Shown here piece by piece: positions 42,444 to 50,978 of a DNA stretch of 64,000 nucleotides. The stretch spans positions 1-64,000 of the forward strand of contig JAGCWY010000080.1 of assembly GCA_017961625.1 (NCBI GenBank), read 5' to 3'. The notes below the pieces were generated by a model that worked only from the letters and a program-made list of their open reading frames with translations, ran no database searches and was not told where the DNA came from. Position 1 is the stretch's first letter, and each line of letters begins with the position of its first letter. The stretch is from Ruminococcus sp. Lineage in GTDB: Bacteria; Bacillota; Clostridia; Oscillospirales; Ruminococcaceae. A program made the translations under genes and the position numbers.

Positions 42444-43907
42444 ATGAGTGAACCAACACCAACCGTATTAAGAGAGACCAAGATCGGTCAGAAGGGTTTT
42501 ATCAAAGAGGACGTTATTACATACCTCGATGAGCTGAATTCAAAGATTGTTGCCCTTGAGGAAGAAAATAAGGCTTTGAAGGAAAAAGGCTCCCAGGCTG
42601 ATCCTGAGGAGATCAGCAAATACAAGAGTCAGGTGGAGAACCTTCAGGAGAAACTCAATACCTCCAATAACGCTTTGAGAGCTGCAAAGAAGGAAAACGA
42701 AGAGCTCCAGAATACGATAAACCAACTTAAGGCACAGGGCGGCGGACAGCAGGCTGCTGCTGCACTGGAGGCTGCGAAAAAGGAAATAGATACACTCAAA
42801 GATAAGCTCAAGGCTGCTGAGCAGAAGGCTGCTGCAGGCGCTGCAAATCCGCAGGCAAATGCACAGACAACTGCTGCTCTTGAAGCTGCAAAGAAGGAAA
42901 TAGAGGATCTTAGAAACAGACTGAGAGCTTCTGAGCAGAAGGCTGCCGCAGGCGCTGCTGCTGGTGGAGCTGCTGACGGTGAGCTTGCAAAGGTAAAGCA
43001 GGAGCTCGCTAAGATTACCGATGAACTCAACGCCAAGAAGAAGGAAATCACTGATATTACAGGCAAGCTCGATGCCAAGACTAAGGAGGTAGCTGACGCT
43101 ACCGCTGCTAAGGACGCTGAGATTAAAAAGCTCAGCGACGAGATTGCTGACCTTAAAGAGAATGCAACTCCTACATTCGATATGGGCGCTCTCTTTACAG
43201 AGGCTCAGAAGAATGTTGCTCAGATCCAGAACAAGGCTAAGAGAGACGCTGAGGCAGTTACCAAAGAAGCAAACGACAAGGCTGCTCAAGTTCTTAAGGA
43301 CGCTAATATTGAGGCTGAAAAGGCTGTTGCAAACGCAAATGTTGCTGCTGAAGCATGCATTAAGGAAGCCAATGATCAGGCTCGCAATACTGTCAACGAG
43401 GCTAATTCACATGCTGACAAGGTTAATGCGATGTCAAAGACTGTACGCGAGATGCTCCTCACAGAGATTGAGAGCATCAACAGCAAGTTCACAGATATCG
43501 CCTCTGTACTCAATAACCTTACAGGACAGTGCTCAGGCAGGATGAACGACGCTCAGAATATAATAAACGAAGCCCGCAAGGCAGTAGATGTTCAGAAGAA
43601 TGACGGCGTTGTAAAGAGGTCTGATCCTCCGAGAGCTGAATTCAAGCCTCTCAAGGCTCCTAAGGCTGATATCTCAGAGCTTCCCTCAGCAAAAGTGAAC
43701 GAGGGCAAGTTGGATGACAGCTTCAACAGAAACAATAACAACAATAACAATAATAAGCCGGCACAGCCTAGCGCTAATCAGTCTAACGTTCAGAACCAGC
43801 AGAATAAGACCGTTCAGAACGGCAGCAAGAGCGCAAACTTCAATTTTGATATGGCTGAGCTTCTTAAGGCTGCTGAGGAAGAGGCTGCCAAGGAAGGCGA
43901 AAACTAA
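42444..43907 (+). CDS. DivIVA-domain coiled-coil protein
   Basis: 487 residues. The N-terminus matches a DivIVA lipid-binding motif (G-x-F-x-x-x-x-V-x-x-Y, residues about 18-29 and onward). It is followed by some 220 residues of Ala/Glu/Lys coiled coil with internal duplication (two AAAALEAAKKEI-like units), a second coiled coil (about 245-385) and a low-complexity tail with an eight-Asn run. DivIVA proteins mark curved membrane at poles and septa. The size is about double the usual DivIVA. A sigma factor gene follows. Confidence 0.8.
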   Translation: MSEPTPTVLRETKIGQKGFIKEDVITYLDELNSKIVALEEENKALKEKGSQADPEEISKYKSQVENLQEKLNTSNNALRAAKKENEELQNTINQLKAQGGGQQAAAALEAAKKEIDTLKDKLKAAEQKAAAGAANPQANAQTTAALEAAKKEIEDLRNRLRASEQKAAAGAAAGGAADGELAKVKQELAKITDELNAKKKEITDITGKLDAKTKEVADATAAKDAEIKKLSDEIADLKENATPTFDMGALFTEAQKNVAQIQNKAKRDAEAVTKEANDKAAQVLKDANIEAEKAVANANVAAEACIKEANDQARNTVNEANSHADKVNAMSKTVREMLLTEIESINSKFTDIASVLNNLTGQCSGRMNDAQNIINEARKAVDVQKNDGVVKRSDPPRAEFKPLKAPKADISELPSAKVNEGKLDDSFNRNNNNNNNNKPAQPSANQSNVQNQQNKTVQNGSKSANFNFDMAELLKAAEEEAAKEGEN

Positions 43908-43916
43908 GAGAGAACG

Positions 43917-43947
43917 ATCCATCCTCCGGCTCGTCCGGGGGATGGAT
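43917..43947 (+). other. Long hairpin between the DivIVA and sigma genes
   Basis: 43917-43929 pairs with 43935-43947 (13 bp, one wobble, 5-nt loop), starting 10 nt after the stop. No T-run follows, so it looks more like an mRNA 3'-end protector or processing site than a full terminator. Confidence 0.6.
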
Positions 43948-43982
43948 AATAAAAATAGATTATCGGATATGCAGATTGCTGG

Positions 43983-44582
43983 GTGGATATCTTGCTTGAT
44001 TTAGATTTCAATTTGAATGAACTTAACGCAAAACCGGATGAGGAGCTTGCCGTTCTCGGCAAGACAGACAAAACAGCTGCCGCTGTGCTTATCTCCCGTT
44101 TTTCAAGGCTTATTTTTATTAAATCGGAAATTTACGCAAACTCCGAGACCGACAGTGATGACCTGCATCAGGAGGGCATGATCAGCCTACTTAAGGCTAT
44201 TGAGACCTTCAATCCCTACAAAGGCGTGAAATTCTCGACGTATGCCGAGGTTTGTATCGTCAACCGCATGAGGAGTCTATCAAAAAAGTCTGTGAGAGAA
44301 CAGAGCTTTGCTGAAAGAGTCGGGGAGGAAGAGGCTGCTGACGTGCTGTCTGTGGAGGAAACTCCGGAAAGTATATATTTTTATAAGGAATTCTTTTCCG
44401 AGCTGTGGAAGGATATATGTTCCGTCCTTTCTCTTACCGAGTTGAACGTACTTACGCTCTGCGTACAGGGACTGAGTTATAAGAGCACTGCGGAAAAGCT
44501 AGGGATGACTGAGAAATCAGTGGATAACGCAATGCAGCGTGCAAGAAGAAAAATCCGCGCGCTCATGCATGATACAAATTGA
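43983..44582 (+). CDS. Sigma-70 family factor (SigH-like)
   Basis: 199 residues: region 2 (DDLHQEGMISLLKAIETFNP, about 57-76, then KFSTYAEVCIVNRM) and region 4 helix-turn-helix (about 145-190, YKSTAEKLGMTEKSVDNAM). No region 3 or 1.1 is evident, so it resembles SigH-type or ECF-like small factors. Start GTG at 43983 has a poor ribosome site; TTG at 43992 is possible. It lies 75 nt after the DivIVA-domain gene and may be co-transcribed. Regulon unknown. Confidence 0.82.
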   Translation: MDILLDLDFNLNELNAKPDEELAVLGKTDKTAAAVLISRFSRLIFIKSEIYANSETDSDDLHQEGMISLLKAIETFNPYKGVKFSTYAEVCIVNRMRSLSKKSVREQSFAERVGEEEAADVLSVEETPESIYFYKEFFSELWKDICSVLSLTELNVLTLCVQGLSYKSTAEKLGMTEKSVDNAMQRARRKIRALMHDTN

Positions 44583-44586
44583 ATAT

Positions 44587-44653
44587 GACCGTGTAGCTCA
44601 AGGCAGAAGAGCGTTGTTTAACAAAGATGTGGGTGGAAATCCAACCGTGGTCG
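44587..44653 (+). ncRNA. tRNA-like element in the zinc-ribbon gene leader
   Basis: A 7-bp acceptor-like stem (44587-44593 with 44646-44652, two wobbles), T and A at the 8/9 positions, a perfect D-arm (GCTC/GAGC, 9-nt loop with GG) and a T-arm-like 5-bp stem with one mismatch (44629-44633 with 44641-44645, 7-nt loop) are all readable. The anticodon arm is too short, about 15 nt including the variable region. No CCA is encoded. It lies 27 nt before the next gene. It may be a decayed tRNA or a leader that mimics one. Confidence 0.5.
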
Positions 44654-44679
44654 AAAATAATTAAGCGAGGTATTGTACT

Positions 44680-44955
44680 ATGTACGAAGACAAGACATTA
44701 GTTTGCAAGGATTGCGGAAACGAATTCATTTTCTCCGCAGGCGAGCAGGAATTTTATGCAGAGAAGGGTTTCGTTAACGAACCGCAGAGATGCAAATCAT
44801 GTCGTGACGCAAGAAAGAACGCAGGCAAGGCTGAGCGTGTGATGTATACAGCTGTTTGCGCTTCATGCGGCGGCGAAGCAAAGGTTCCCTTCGAGCCGAA
44901 GGAAGGAAGAGCTGTATATTGCAGCGATTGCTTCGCAAAGATGAACGAGGCATAA
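44680..44955 (+). CDS. Small zinc-ribbon protein
   Basis: 91 residues with four CxxC knuckles: Cys10/Cys13, Cys38/Cys41, Cys61/Cys64 and Cys80/Cys83. They form two zinc ribbons separated by a basic linker (about 42-55). This is a common clostridial family of unknown function; RNA or protein binding is a guess. The gene is preceded by a tRNA-like leader and followed by a strong terminator, so it is a single unit. Confidence 0.82.
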   Translation: MYEDKTLVCKDCGNEFIFSAGEQEFYAEKGFVNEPQRCKSCRDARKNAGKAERVMYTAVCASCGGEAKVPFEPKEGRAVYCSDCFAKMNEA

Positions 44956-44968
44956 TTAATGAGACCGA

Positions 44969-45000
44969 AAGCACAGTCGGAAACGGCTGTGCTTGGTTTT
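44969..45000 (+). terminator. Terminator after the zinc-ribbon gene
   Basis: 44969-44978 pairs with 44985-44994 (10 bp, one wobble, 6-nt loop), then GGTTTTG. Confidence 0.8.
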
Positions 45001-45054
45001 GTTTATGCGTACTGCTGTGCAGTGCGCTATTTTTAGTATAGATGAGGTGCAGCA

Positions 45055-46515
45055 ATGCTTGATAACAGATTGAAAAAGATTGCAGAGCTTGTGAGCGGAG
45101 AGGGGATTGCCGTAGATGTAGGCACAGACCACGCATACCTTGCAGCTGAGCTGATAACCAGTGGAAAGTGCAGTAAGGTCATTGCCTCAGACGTGAAGGA
45201 GGGACCGCTTAGCTCTGCCCGAAGCACTGTAGAAAAATACGGTATTCAGGACAGTGTAGAGCTGATACTCTCTGACGGGCTTAAAAATGTGCCCCATGAA
45301 GGCGTGTCGGATATTGTCATAGCCGGTATGGGTGGAGAAACTATTGCCGCAATAATTGAAGGTGCGGATATGGAAAGCTTCGGAAGTGAGGATATACATT
45401 GGATACTTCAGCCTATGACAAAGCCAGAGGTGCTGAGAAAAAAGCTGAACGAATATGGTTTCATAGTATGGCAGGAGTACGCAGTAGAGGAGCCTGACAA
45501 GCTCTACATTGTCATGGAAGCACAGTACAACCCATATATGCCGACAAGGATAACGGAAGCAGAAAGCATTCGCGGCTTTTTCGCGGAGGATGACCCTGTC
45601 GGAGAAAAATACAGGGAGAGAGAGGCGCAGAAGCTTGAAAAGATAAGCAGCTCTCTTGAAGGGGCAGATGACAGGTATGGAGCACAGCATTATGCCGCTC
45701 TTGCATGTAAGCTCAGGAACGGCATTGAGGGCGTAAAGATAAGCGATATAAAAGAGTATCTTGACAGCATTTATCCTTTTTCATTGCAGGAAAAGTGGGA
45801 TAATTCTGGCTATCTTGTGGAGAGTGCGGTGCAGGAGTGTGAAAGGGTAGTACTGTCTCTTGATATAACAAACGATGTCGTCGATGAAGCCTTCCATAAG
45901 GACGCGGAGCTGATAATCTCTCACCATCCCGTCATATTTGAACCGCGGAGGAGAATTACACGGAACGACCCTGTATACAAACTGATTGAAAGCGGTATAG
46001 GGGCTTTATGTATGCATACCAATCTTGACATCGCAAAAGGCGGTACAAATGGCGTGATACTTGATAAGATGAGCAAGAGACTTAACGTCGACAGTGAGCC
46101 TGAGTTCTTTGAGGAGCTTGGTGAAGATAAGGGATTGGGGTGGATAATAAGCCTTAAAGAGGGCGTTGCCCTGAGGGAGCTTGCCGGTGTTTGCAAGGAG
46201 ATCTTCGGGTGTGAATATGTTCGCACTACCCATGACAGCGGCACAGATATATCAAGGATAGCTTTATGCTCAGGTTCTGGTGGCTCTATGCTGGGGCTTG
46301 CGGCTGAAAAAGGCTGCGATGCTTTTATAACCGGTGATGTAAAGCATGATGTATGGATAGATGCTGCAAACTGCGGTATATCCCTACTTGATTGCGGCCA
46401 CTTCCATACCGAGAACATTGCGCTCTTGGAGCTCCGTCGTGTCTTAGAAGAGCGCTTCCCACAGTTGGATATCGAGATAGCGGAATGCTCCACTGATCCC
46501 TGCGAGTACGTCTGA
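45055..46515 (+). CDS. Fusion: TrmK tRNA methyltransferase and NIF3-like protein
   Basis: 486 residues in one open frame. Residues 1-225 match TrmK (tRNA adenine22-N1 methyltransferase): SAM site AVDVGTDHAYL, and MGGETI near 100. Residues about 230-486 match NIF3/DUF34 (WDNSGYL near 251, HHPVIF near 288 and a C-terminal GHFHTE), with His/Asp/Glu residues expected to bind two metals. In B. subtilis these are adjacent separate genes (yqfN and yqfO); here they are joined without a stop. The NIF3 role is not settled. Confidence 0.88.
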   Translation: MLDNRLKKIAELVSGEGIAVDVGTDHAYLAAELITSGKCSKVIASDVKEGPLSSARSTVEKYGIQDSVELILSDGLKNVPHEGVSDIVIAGMGGETIAAIIEGADMESFGSEDIHWILQPMTKPEVLRKKLNEYGFIVWQEYAVEEPDKLYIVMEAQYNPYMPTRITEAESIRGFFAEDDPVGEKYREREAQKLEKISSSLEGADDRYGAQHYAALACKLRNGIEGVKISDIKEYLDSIYPFSLQEKWDNSGYLVESAVQECERVVLSLDITNDVVDEAFHKDAELIISHHPVIFEPRRRITRNDPVYKLIESGIGALCMHTNLDIAKGGTNGVILDKMSKRLNVDSEPEFFEELGEDKGLGWIISLKEGVALRELAGVCKEIFGCEYVRTTHDSGTDISRIALCSGSGGSMLGLAAEKGCDAFITGDVKHDVWIDAANCGISLLDCGHFHTENIALLELRRVLEERFPQLDIEIAECSTDPCEYV

Positions 46516-46523
46516 GGTGAGCC

Positions 46524-47342
46524 ATGAGTATATTTATATGTCCAGTTTGTGGCGAAAAACTCGAGAAATCGGGAAATACATACTTATGCTCCAAGCGTCA
46601 CTGCTTTGACATGGCGAGGAGCGGTTACGTAAATCTGTTGCTTTCTAAGCATACTGGCAGTACAGTTCACGGCGACAACAAGCTCATGGTGCAGGCGAGA
46701 AGGAACTTCCTTGGCAAGGGCTACTATGAGCCGCTTTGTACAGCTCTTTGCGACGCGGTCAGCGAGAATATAAAAGGTGATACAATTCTTGACGCAGGCT
46801 GCGGTGAAGGATACTATACCACCGCAATAATTGGTAAGCTACATGAGCAAAATATTGCTGCAAAGGTGTACGGCATAGACATATCCAAGACAGCTGTGGA
46901 GTATACGGCAAAGCGTTGCCGGGAAGCAGAGCTAGCAGTCGCCAGCGTTTTTCATATCCCTGTTGGTGACAGCAGCTGCGATATGCTTGTTACATTTTTT
47001 GCTCCATATTGTGGTGAGGAGTTCAGGAGAGTACTGAAAGATAAGGGCGTTATGATAATGGCTATACCCTCAGAAAATCACCTGTGGGAGCTGAAAAAAG
47101 TGGTGTATGACACACCCTATAAAAATGAGGTCAGACCTTATGATCTAGATGGCTTCAGGCTGGAAAAGAAGCAGAGGATAACTTATGATATAAGCCTCGA
47201 TTCACAGCAGGATATAGACGCCTTATTCTCCATGACGCCCTACTATTACCGCACCGGTAGGGAGCAGCAGAAGCGCCTTGCACATATCGGCAGTCTTTGC
47301 ACTAAAGCTGACTTTGAATTGCTGTTATACCGCAAATTTTGA
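46524..47342 (+). CDS. rlmA: RlmA-like 23S rRNA guanine-N1 methyltransferase
   Basis: 272 residues: N-terminal zinc finger (CPVC at 7-10, then Cys/His near 22-28), then a SAM-dependent fold with DAGCGEGYY (about 90-98). RlmA proteins methylate G745 or G748 of 23S rRNA; the position cannot be told here, and the G748 type changes sensitivity to tylosin-like macrolides. It starts 8 nt after the fusion gene. Confidence 0.85.
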   Translation: MSIFICPVCGEKLEKSGNTYLCSKRHCFDMARSGYVNLLLSKHTGSTVHGDNKLMVQARRNFLGKGYYEPLCTALCDAVSENIKGDTILDAGCGEGYYTTAIIGKLHEQNIAAKVYGIDISKTAVEYTAKRCREAELAVASVFHIPVGDSSCDMLVTFFAPYCGEEFRRVLKDKGVMIMAIPSENHLWELKKVVYDTPYKNEVRPYDLDGFRLEKKQRITYDISLDSQQDIDALFSMTPYYYRTGREQQKRLAHIGSLCTKADFELLLYRKF

Positions 47343-47351
47343 TTAGAATAA

Positions 47352-47442
47352 AACCGCACATATATGTTATAATATAATAGGAAGAATGTGTGCGGTTCTG
47401 AGAACGCAGCAACCGTGGAAACATGGCACTGCGTTCATTTTT
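47352..47442 (+). terminator. Two hairpins and T-run between rlmA and rqcH
   Basis: First stem: 47352-47360 with 47389-47397 (9 bp, 28-nt AT-rich loop holding two overlapping TATAAT words). Second: 47402-47409 with 47429-47436 (8 bp), with an inner CCGTG-GAAA-CATGG hairpin (GNRA-type loop), then five T (47438-47442). This could end the rlmA transcript or attenuate rqcH, whose start is 19 nt further on. Confidence 0.6.
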
Positions 47443-47460
47443 GTGAAAAGGAATGATTCT

Positions 47461-49209
47461 ATGGCTCTTGACGGAGCTTTCTTGTATGCGGTAAGAAACG
47501 AGCTCCTGCCGCTTATCGGAGGAAGAGTCGAAAAAATACATCAGCCCTCTCGTGAAGAGGTAATAATATCAGTGCGTACAAGAAATGGAAGCAAAAAGCT
47601 CTATATTTCCGCGAACGCTGGCAGCGCAAGAGTACATATAACTGAAAACACGGTGGATAATCCGCAGACCCCCCCTATGTTTTGTATGCTGCTCAGAAAG
47701 AGGCTCGGCAGTGGAAAGCTCATTGATATTAGGCAGGACGGTTTGGAAAGGATTCTCTTTCTTGACTTTGAGTGCATTAACGAGCTCGGGGATGTGGTTA
47801 CAGTGACACTTGCCTGTGAGATAATGGGGCGTTGTTCAAACCTTGTAATGATATGTGACGAAAAAGTAGTTGACAGTATAAAGCGTGTTGATGAGGATAT
47901 GTCACGTGAGAGACTGGTGCTTCCCGGCATGAAGTACACCATGCCCCCTAGGGATGATAGGCTGAATTTCCTTGTCGCCGAGCCGGAGGAGATAAAGGAA
48001 AGACTTCTTGGCACAGAGTCAAAGGAGCTCTCAAAAGCGCTTATCAGGGTATTTGAAGGCATTTCTCCTATACTTGCAAGGGAATGGGCGTTCTTTGCAG
48101 GAAGGGGAGCACATATAGAAAGCGGTAGCATAAGCTGTGATCAACTAGACAGACTGCTTTTTGCGGTAAAGCGCTCACGAGAACAGCTCGTTAGTGGAGA
48201 GTGTTGCTTCTCTGCGGTGAGTGATAAGGAGGGACAGCTTAAAGATTTCTCCTTTATACGCCTTTCGCAGTTCGGTACGCTCATGTACACAAAGGAGCTT
48301 GGCAGCGCCTCGGAGTTACTGGATTATTTCTATTTCGAGCGCGATAGGGCTGCTCGTACAAAGCAGCGTGCCAACGATCTCTTCAAGTTGCTAATGAACC
48401 TTACCGAAAGGACGTCAAGGCGTATCGCTGCACAGCAGGAGGAGCTTACAGCTTGTGCCGACAAGGACAGAGCAAAGCTCTGCGGTGATTTAATATCTGC
48501 AAATATGTACCGTATACAGAAGGGTGACAGTAGCACTACAGTTGAAAATTTCTATGAGGAGAGCTGTCCGCAGATAGTGATACCTCTCGACGTGAGAAAA
48601 ACTCCTGCGCAGAATGCGCAGTACTATTACAGCGAATACAAAAAGTCGGTAACGGCAGAGGAAAAGCTTGCCGTTCAGATACAGAAGGGCGAGGAGGAGT
48701 TGCAATACCTTGAAAGTGTTTTTGACTCGCTCACAAGAGCTTCCTCCGAGAATGACATAATCCAGCTTCGTCTGGAGCTCCGGGAACAGGGATATGTGAA
48801 GTACGCAGGCGGCAAGGCTAAGCCTCCGAAGGCGTTGCCCCCACTGGAGTACAAATCTAGTGACGGATTTACCATACTCGTAGGACGCAACAATAAGCAG
48901 AATGACCAGCTGAGCCTGAAGTTTGCCGAAAAGTCGGACATATGGCTCCATACTCAGCTTATAACGGGTTCCCATGTGCTGATACTCGCAGACGGAGCCG
49001 TGCCTCCTGACAAGACCATTGAGGAGGCTGCGGTGATAGCGGCTGTGAACAGCAGCGGCAGAAATTCTGGACTTGTTCCAGTGGATTATTGCCTTGCAAA
49101 ATTTGTCAGGAAGCCTGCCGGTGCAAAGCCGGGCAAAGTCATTTTTACTAATTACAAAACTGCCTTCGTCAAGCCTGACGCCGAGCTTGAACAGAGTCTG
49201 AGGGTGTGA
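47461..49209 (+). CDS. rqcH: RqcH (NFACT family) ribosome quality control factor
   Basis: About 582 residues: NFACT-N domain (1-170), helix-hairpin-helix part, long coiled coil (about 280-430) and the NFACT-R domain (from about 450; KSDIWLHTQ, TGSHVLI). RqcH binds stalled 50S subunits and adds C-terminal alanine tails that mark nascent chains for decay. It is often misnamed fibronectin-binding protein A. Start ATG 47461 follows AAAAGGA by 9 nt. Confidence 0.92.
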   Translation: MALDGAFLYAVRNELLPLIGGRVEKIHQPSREEVIISVRTRNGSKKLYISANAGSARVHITENTVDNPQTPPMFCMLLRKRLGSGKLIDIRQDGLERILFLDFECINELGDVVTVTLACEIMGRCSNLVMICDEKVVDSIKRVDEDMSRERLVLPGMKYTMPPRDDRLNFLVAEPEEIKERLLGTESKELSKALIRVFEGISPILAREWAFFAGRGAHIESGSISCDQLDRLLFAVKRSREQLVSGECCFSAVSDKEGQLKDFSFIRLSQFGTLMYTKELGSASELLDYFYFERDRAARTKQRANDLFKLLMNLTERTSRRIAAQQEELTACADKDRAKLCGDLISANMYRIQKGDSSTTVENFYEESCPQIVIPLDVRKTPAQNAQYYYSEYKKSVTAEEKLAVQIQKGEEELQYLESVFDSLTRASSENDIIQLRLELREQGYVKYAGGKAKPPKALPPLEYKSSDGFTILVGRNNKQNDQLSLKFAEKSDIWLHTQLITGSHVLILADGAVPPDKTIEEAAVIAAVNSSGRNSGLVPVDYCLAKFVRKPAGAKPGKVIFTNYKTAFVKPDAELEQSLRV

Positions 49210-49210
49210 C

Positions 49211-49732
49211 ATGGGCAGGAGAATAAACGCGGACTTCTTTCATCGTGACGTGCTGGAAGTAGCTCCTGACCTTGTAGGCAAGATACTAGTGCACAGAATG
49301 CCTGATGGTACGGAGCTGCGGGAGCGCATCGCAGAAACAGAGGCTTACCGCGGAGAAGAGGACAAGGGTTGCCATGCTTCAAAGGGCAGGACGAAGCGCA
49401 CAGAACTCCTTTATGGTAGGAGTGGTGTGATATATGTCTACCTTTGCTACGGTATGCACTGGCTGATGAACGTCATAACCGGCGACACAGATCAGCCTCA
49501 GGGAGTTCTCCTCAGAGCAGGGGAACGGTACGACGGTCCTGCGAAGCTCACAAAAAATATGAAAATAGACGGGAGTTTCAACGGAAAGTCTCTCCTCGGG
49601 AATGAGGAGATATGGTTCGAGGACGACGGGGCTCGTCCCATTATCAGAACAGCGCCGCGAGTTGGCATCGACTACGCAGGAGATCACTGGAAGGCGATCG
49701 AATGGCGCTTTATAAGCGGCGGAGAGTACTGA
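49211..49732 (+). CDS. 3-methyladenine DNA glycosylase, AAG/MPG type
   Basis: 173 residues, slightly short for the family. Motifs: DLVGKILVH near 20, ETEAYRGEEDKGCHASKGRTKR (about 40-60, with the catalytic Glu and base-flipping Tyr region), YVYLCYGMHWLMNV (about 77-90) and QGVLLRAGE. It removes alkylated purines from DNA. It begins one base after rqcH stops. Confidence 0.9.
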   Translation: MGRRINADFFHRDVLEVAPDLVGKILVHRMPDGTELRERIAETEAYRGEEDKGCHASKGRTKRTELLYGRSGVIYVYLCYGMHWLMNVITGDTDQPQGVLLRAGERYDGPAKLTKNMKIDGSFNGKSLLGNEEIWFEDDGARPIIRTAPRVGIDYAGDHWKAIEWRFISGGEY

Positions 49733-50163
49733 TTCTCTGCGACTTTAGGCTGAGCCTGAAAAATAAAGACTGGCTCTCAGGCAGCTACTCTCCGGAGAAC
49801 AGCTGTATTAATTGAGGAATATGGGCGAAAAAGCTGTAAACACTTTCATGAAAAGTGCTGTTATTATTGTGACATTTTATACTATTGGTCAAAAATTGCT
49901 GTTTTATAACAAAACTATGCAATTTGTGTCATTTTTTTGACAGCATTAAAAAACACGAATATTATTTGAAAATTAACTCTAACACGAAAGGACGAAATAT
50001 CGCAGTAAAACGACATAAAAAGAACTAATATTCTCAAGAATGATGAATATTGAGTGAAAAAACTTACTTTAAGACTATTTTAAGGAAATAACGCTATACT
50101 ATAATCAAATGATACGAAAGGAGTGTGATCTCCGGGCAGTAAGGCGCTGTTGCGGAGGCGATA
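49733..50163. other. Gap between the glycosylase and VTC genes
   Basis: No gene seen. It holds a short imperfect hairpin (49841-49857), a promoter (49937-49965) and an AT-rich leader. A second TATAAT lies at 50100-50105 without a good -35 partner. Confidence 0.5.
49937..49965 (+). promoter_or_regulatory. Promoter of the VTC-DUF4956 genes
   Basis: TTGACA (49937-49942), 17 bp, TATTAT (49960-49965). The leader is about 190 nt. Confidence 0.7.
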
Positions 50164-50973
50164 ATGGCAATTAATACATTCGCGCGTAAAGAAATCAAAT
50201 TCCTCCTTAATATGGATCAGTATCACGGACTTATGGAGGTCATATCAGAGTACATGAACCCTGATAAGTTCTGCATAGGCGGAAAAGAGTATGGAATCTA
50301 CAATATCTACTACGACACACCAGACGATTATCTAATCAGAGAATCCCTTGCAAAGCCTTATTACAAGGAAAAAATCAGACTTCGCAGCTATTATTCACCA
50401 GCTGCTCCTACTGATACAGTTTTTCTTGAGATAAAAAAGAAAATCGGCGGTATCGTAACTAAGAGAAGAGTTTCCATGACTCTTGAAGAGTCAGATGCTT
50501 ACTTCCGTGACCGCTCCAAGCCTGAATTTACAAAGTATATTACAAAGCAGGTCTTCGGAGAACTGGACGTATTTCTTGATAGCTACCCAATTGCTCCAAA
50601 GCAGTACATAAGCTATCAGAGAGAGGCTTTCTTCGGAAAGTACGATAACGATTTCAGACTTACATTTGACAGAAAGATCACCGAGCGCCGTTATGATCTC
50701 GGACTTAACTACGAGAGCTACGGTAATTATATAATCGGTGCGGATCAGAGACTTATGGAGATAAAGGTCTCAAATGCCATTCCAGACTGGCTGGTAAACA
50801 AGCTCTCAGAGCTTCAGATTTACAAGACTAGCTTTTCGAAGTACGGAAGAGCTTACCAGAATTTCGTGAAGAGCCAGATAGAGGACGCGCAACTTGCTTC
50901 AGGCAAAAAGCATATCTATATATCGGGCATATCAATGGTAAATAATCATATTATGATGAACAGGAGCGTTTGA
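50164..50973 (+). CDS. VTC-domain protein (CYTH-like polyphosphate-polymerase fold)
   Basis: 269 residues: basic and acidic tunnel residues of a VTC domain are visible (RKEIKF near 8, YYDT near 48, EKIRLRSY near 69, EIKKKIGG near 88, KRRVSM near 100 and LMEIKVS near 198). In yeast the VTC domain makes polyphosphate from ATP; most bacterial members lack tests of activity. The next gene encodes a DUF4956 membrane protein, overlapping its stop, a common bacterial pairing. Confidence 0.85.
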   Translation: MAINTFARKEIKFLLNMDQYHGLMEVISEYMNPDKFCIGGKEYGIYNIYYDTPDDYLIRESLAKPYYKEKIRLRSYYSPAAPTDTVFLEIKKKIGGIVTKRRVSMTLEESDAYFRDRSKPEFTKYITKQVFGELDVFLDSYPIAPKQYISYQREAFFGKYDNDFRLTFDRKITERRYDLGLNYESYGNYIIGADQRLMEIKVSNAIPDWLVNKLSELQIYKTSFSKYGRAYQNFVKSQIEDAQLASGKKHIYISGISMVNNHIMMNRSV

Positions 50974-50978
50974 TTTTT

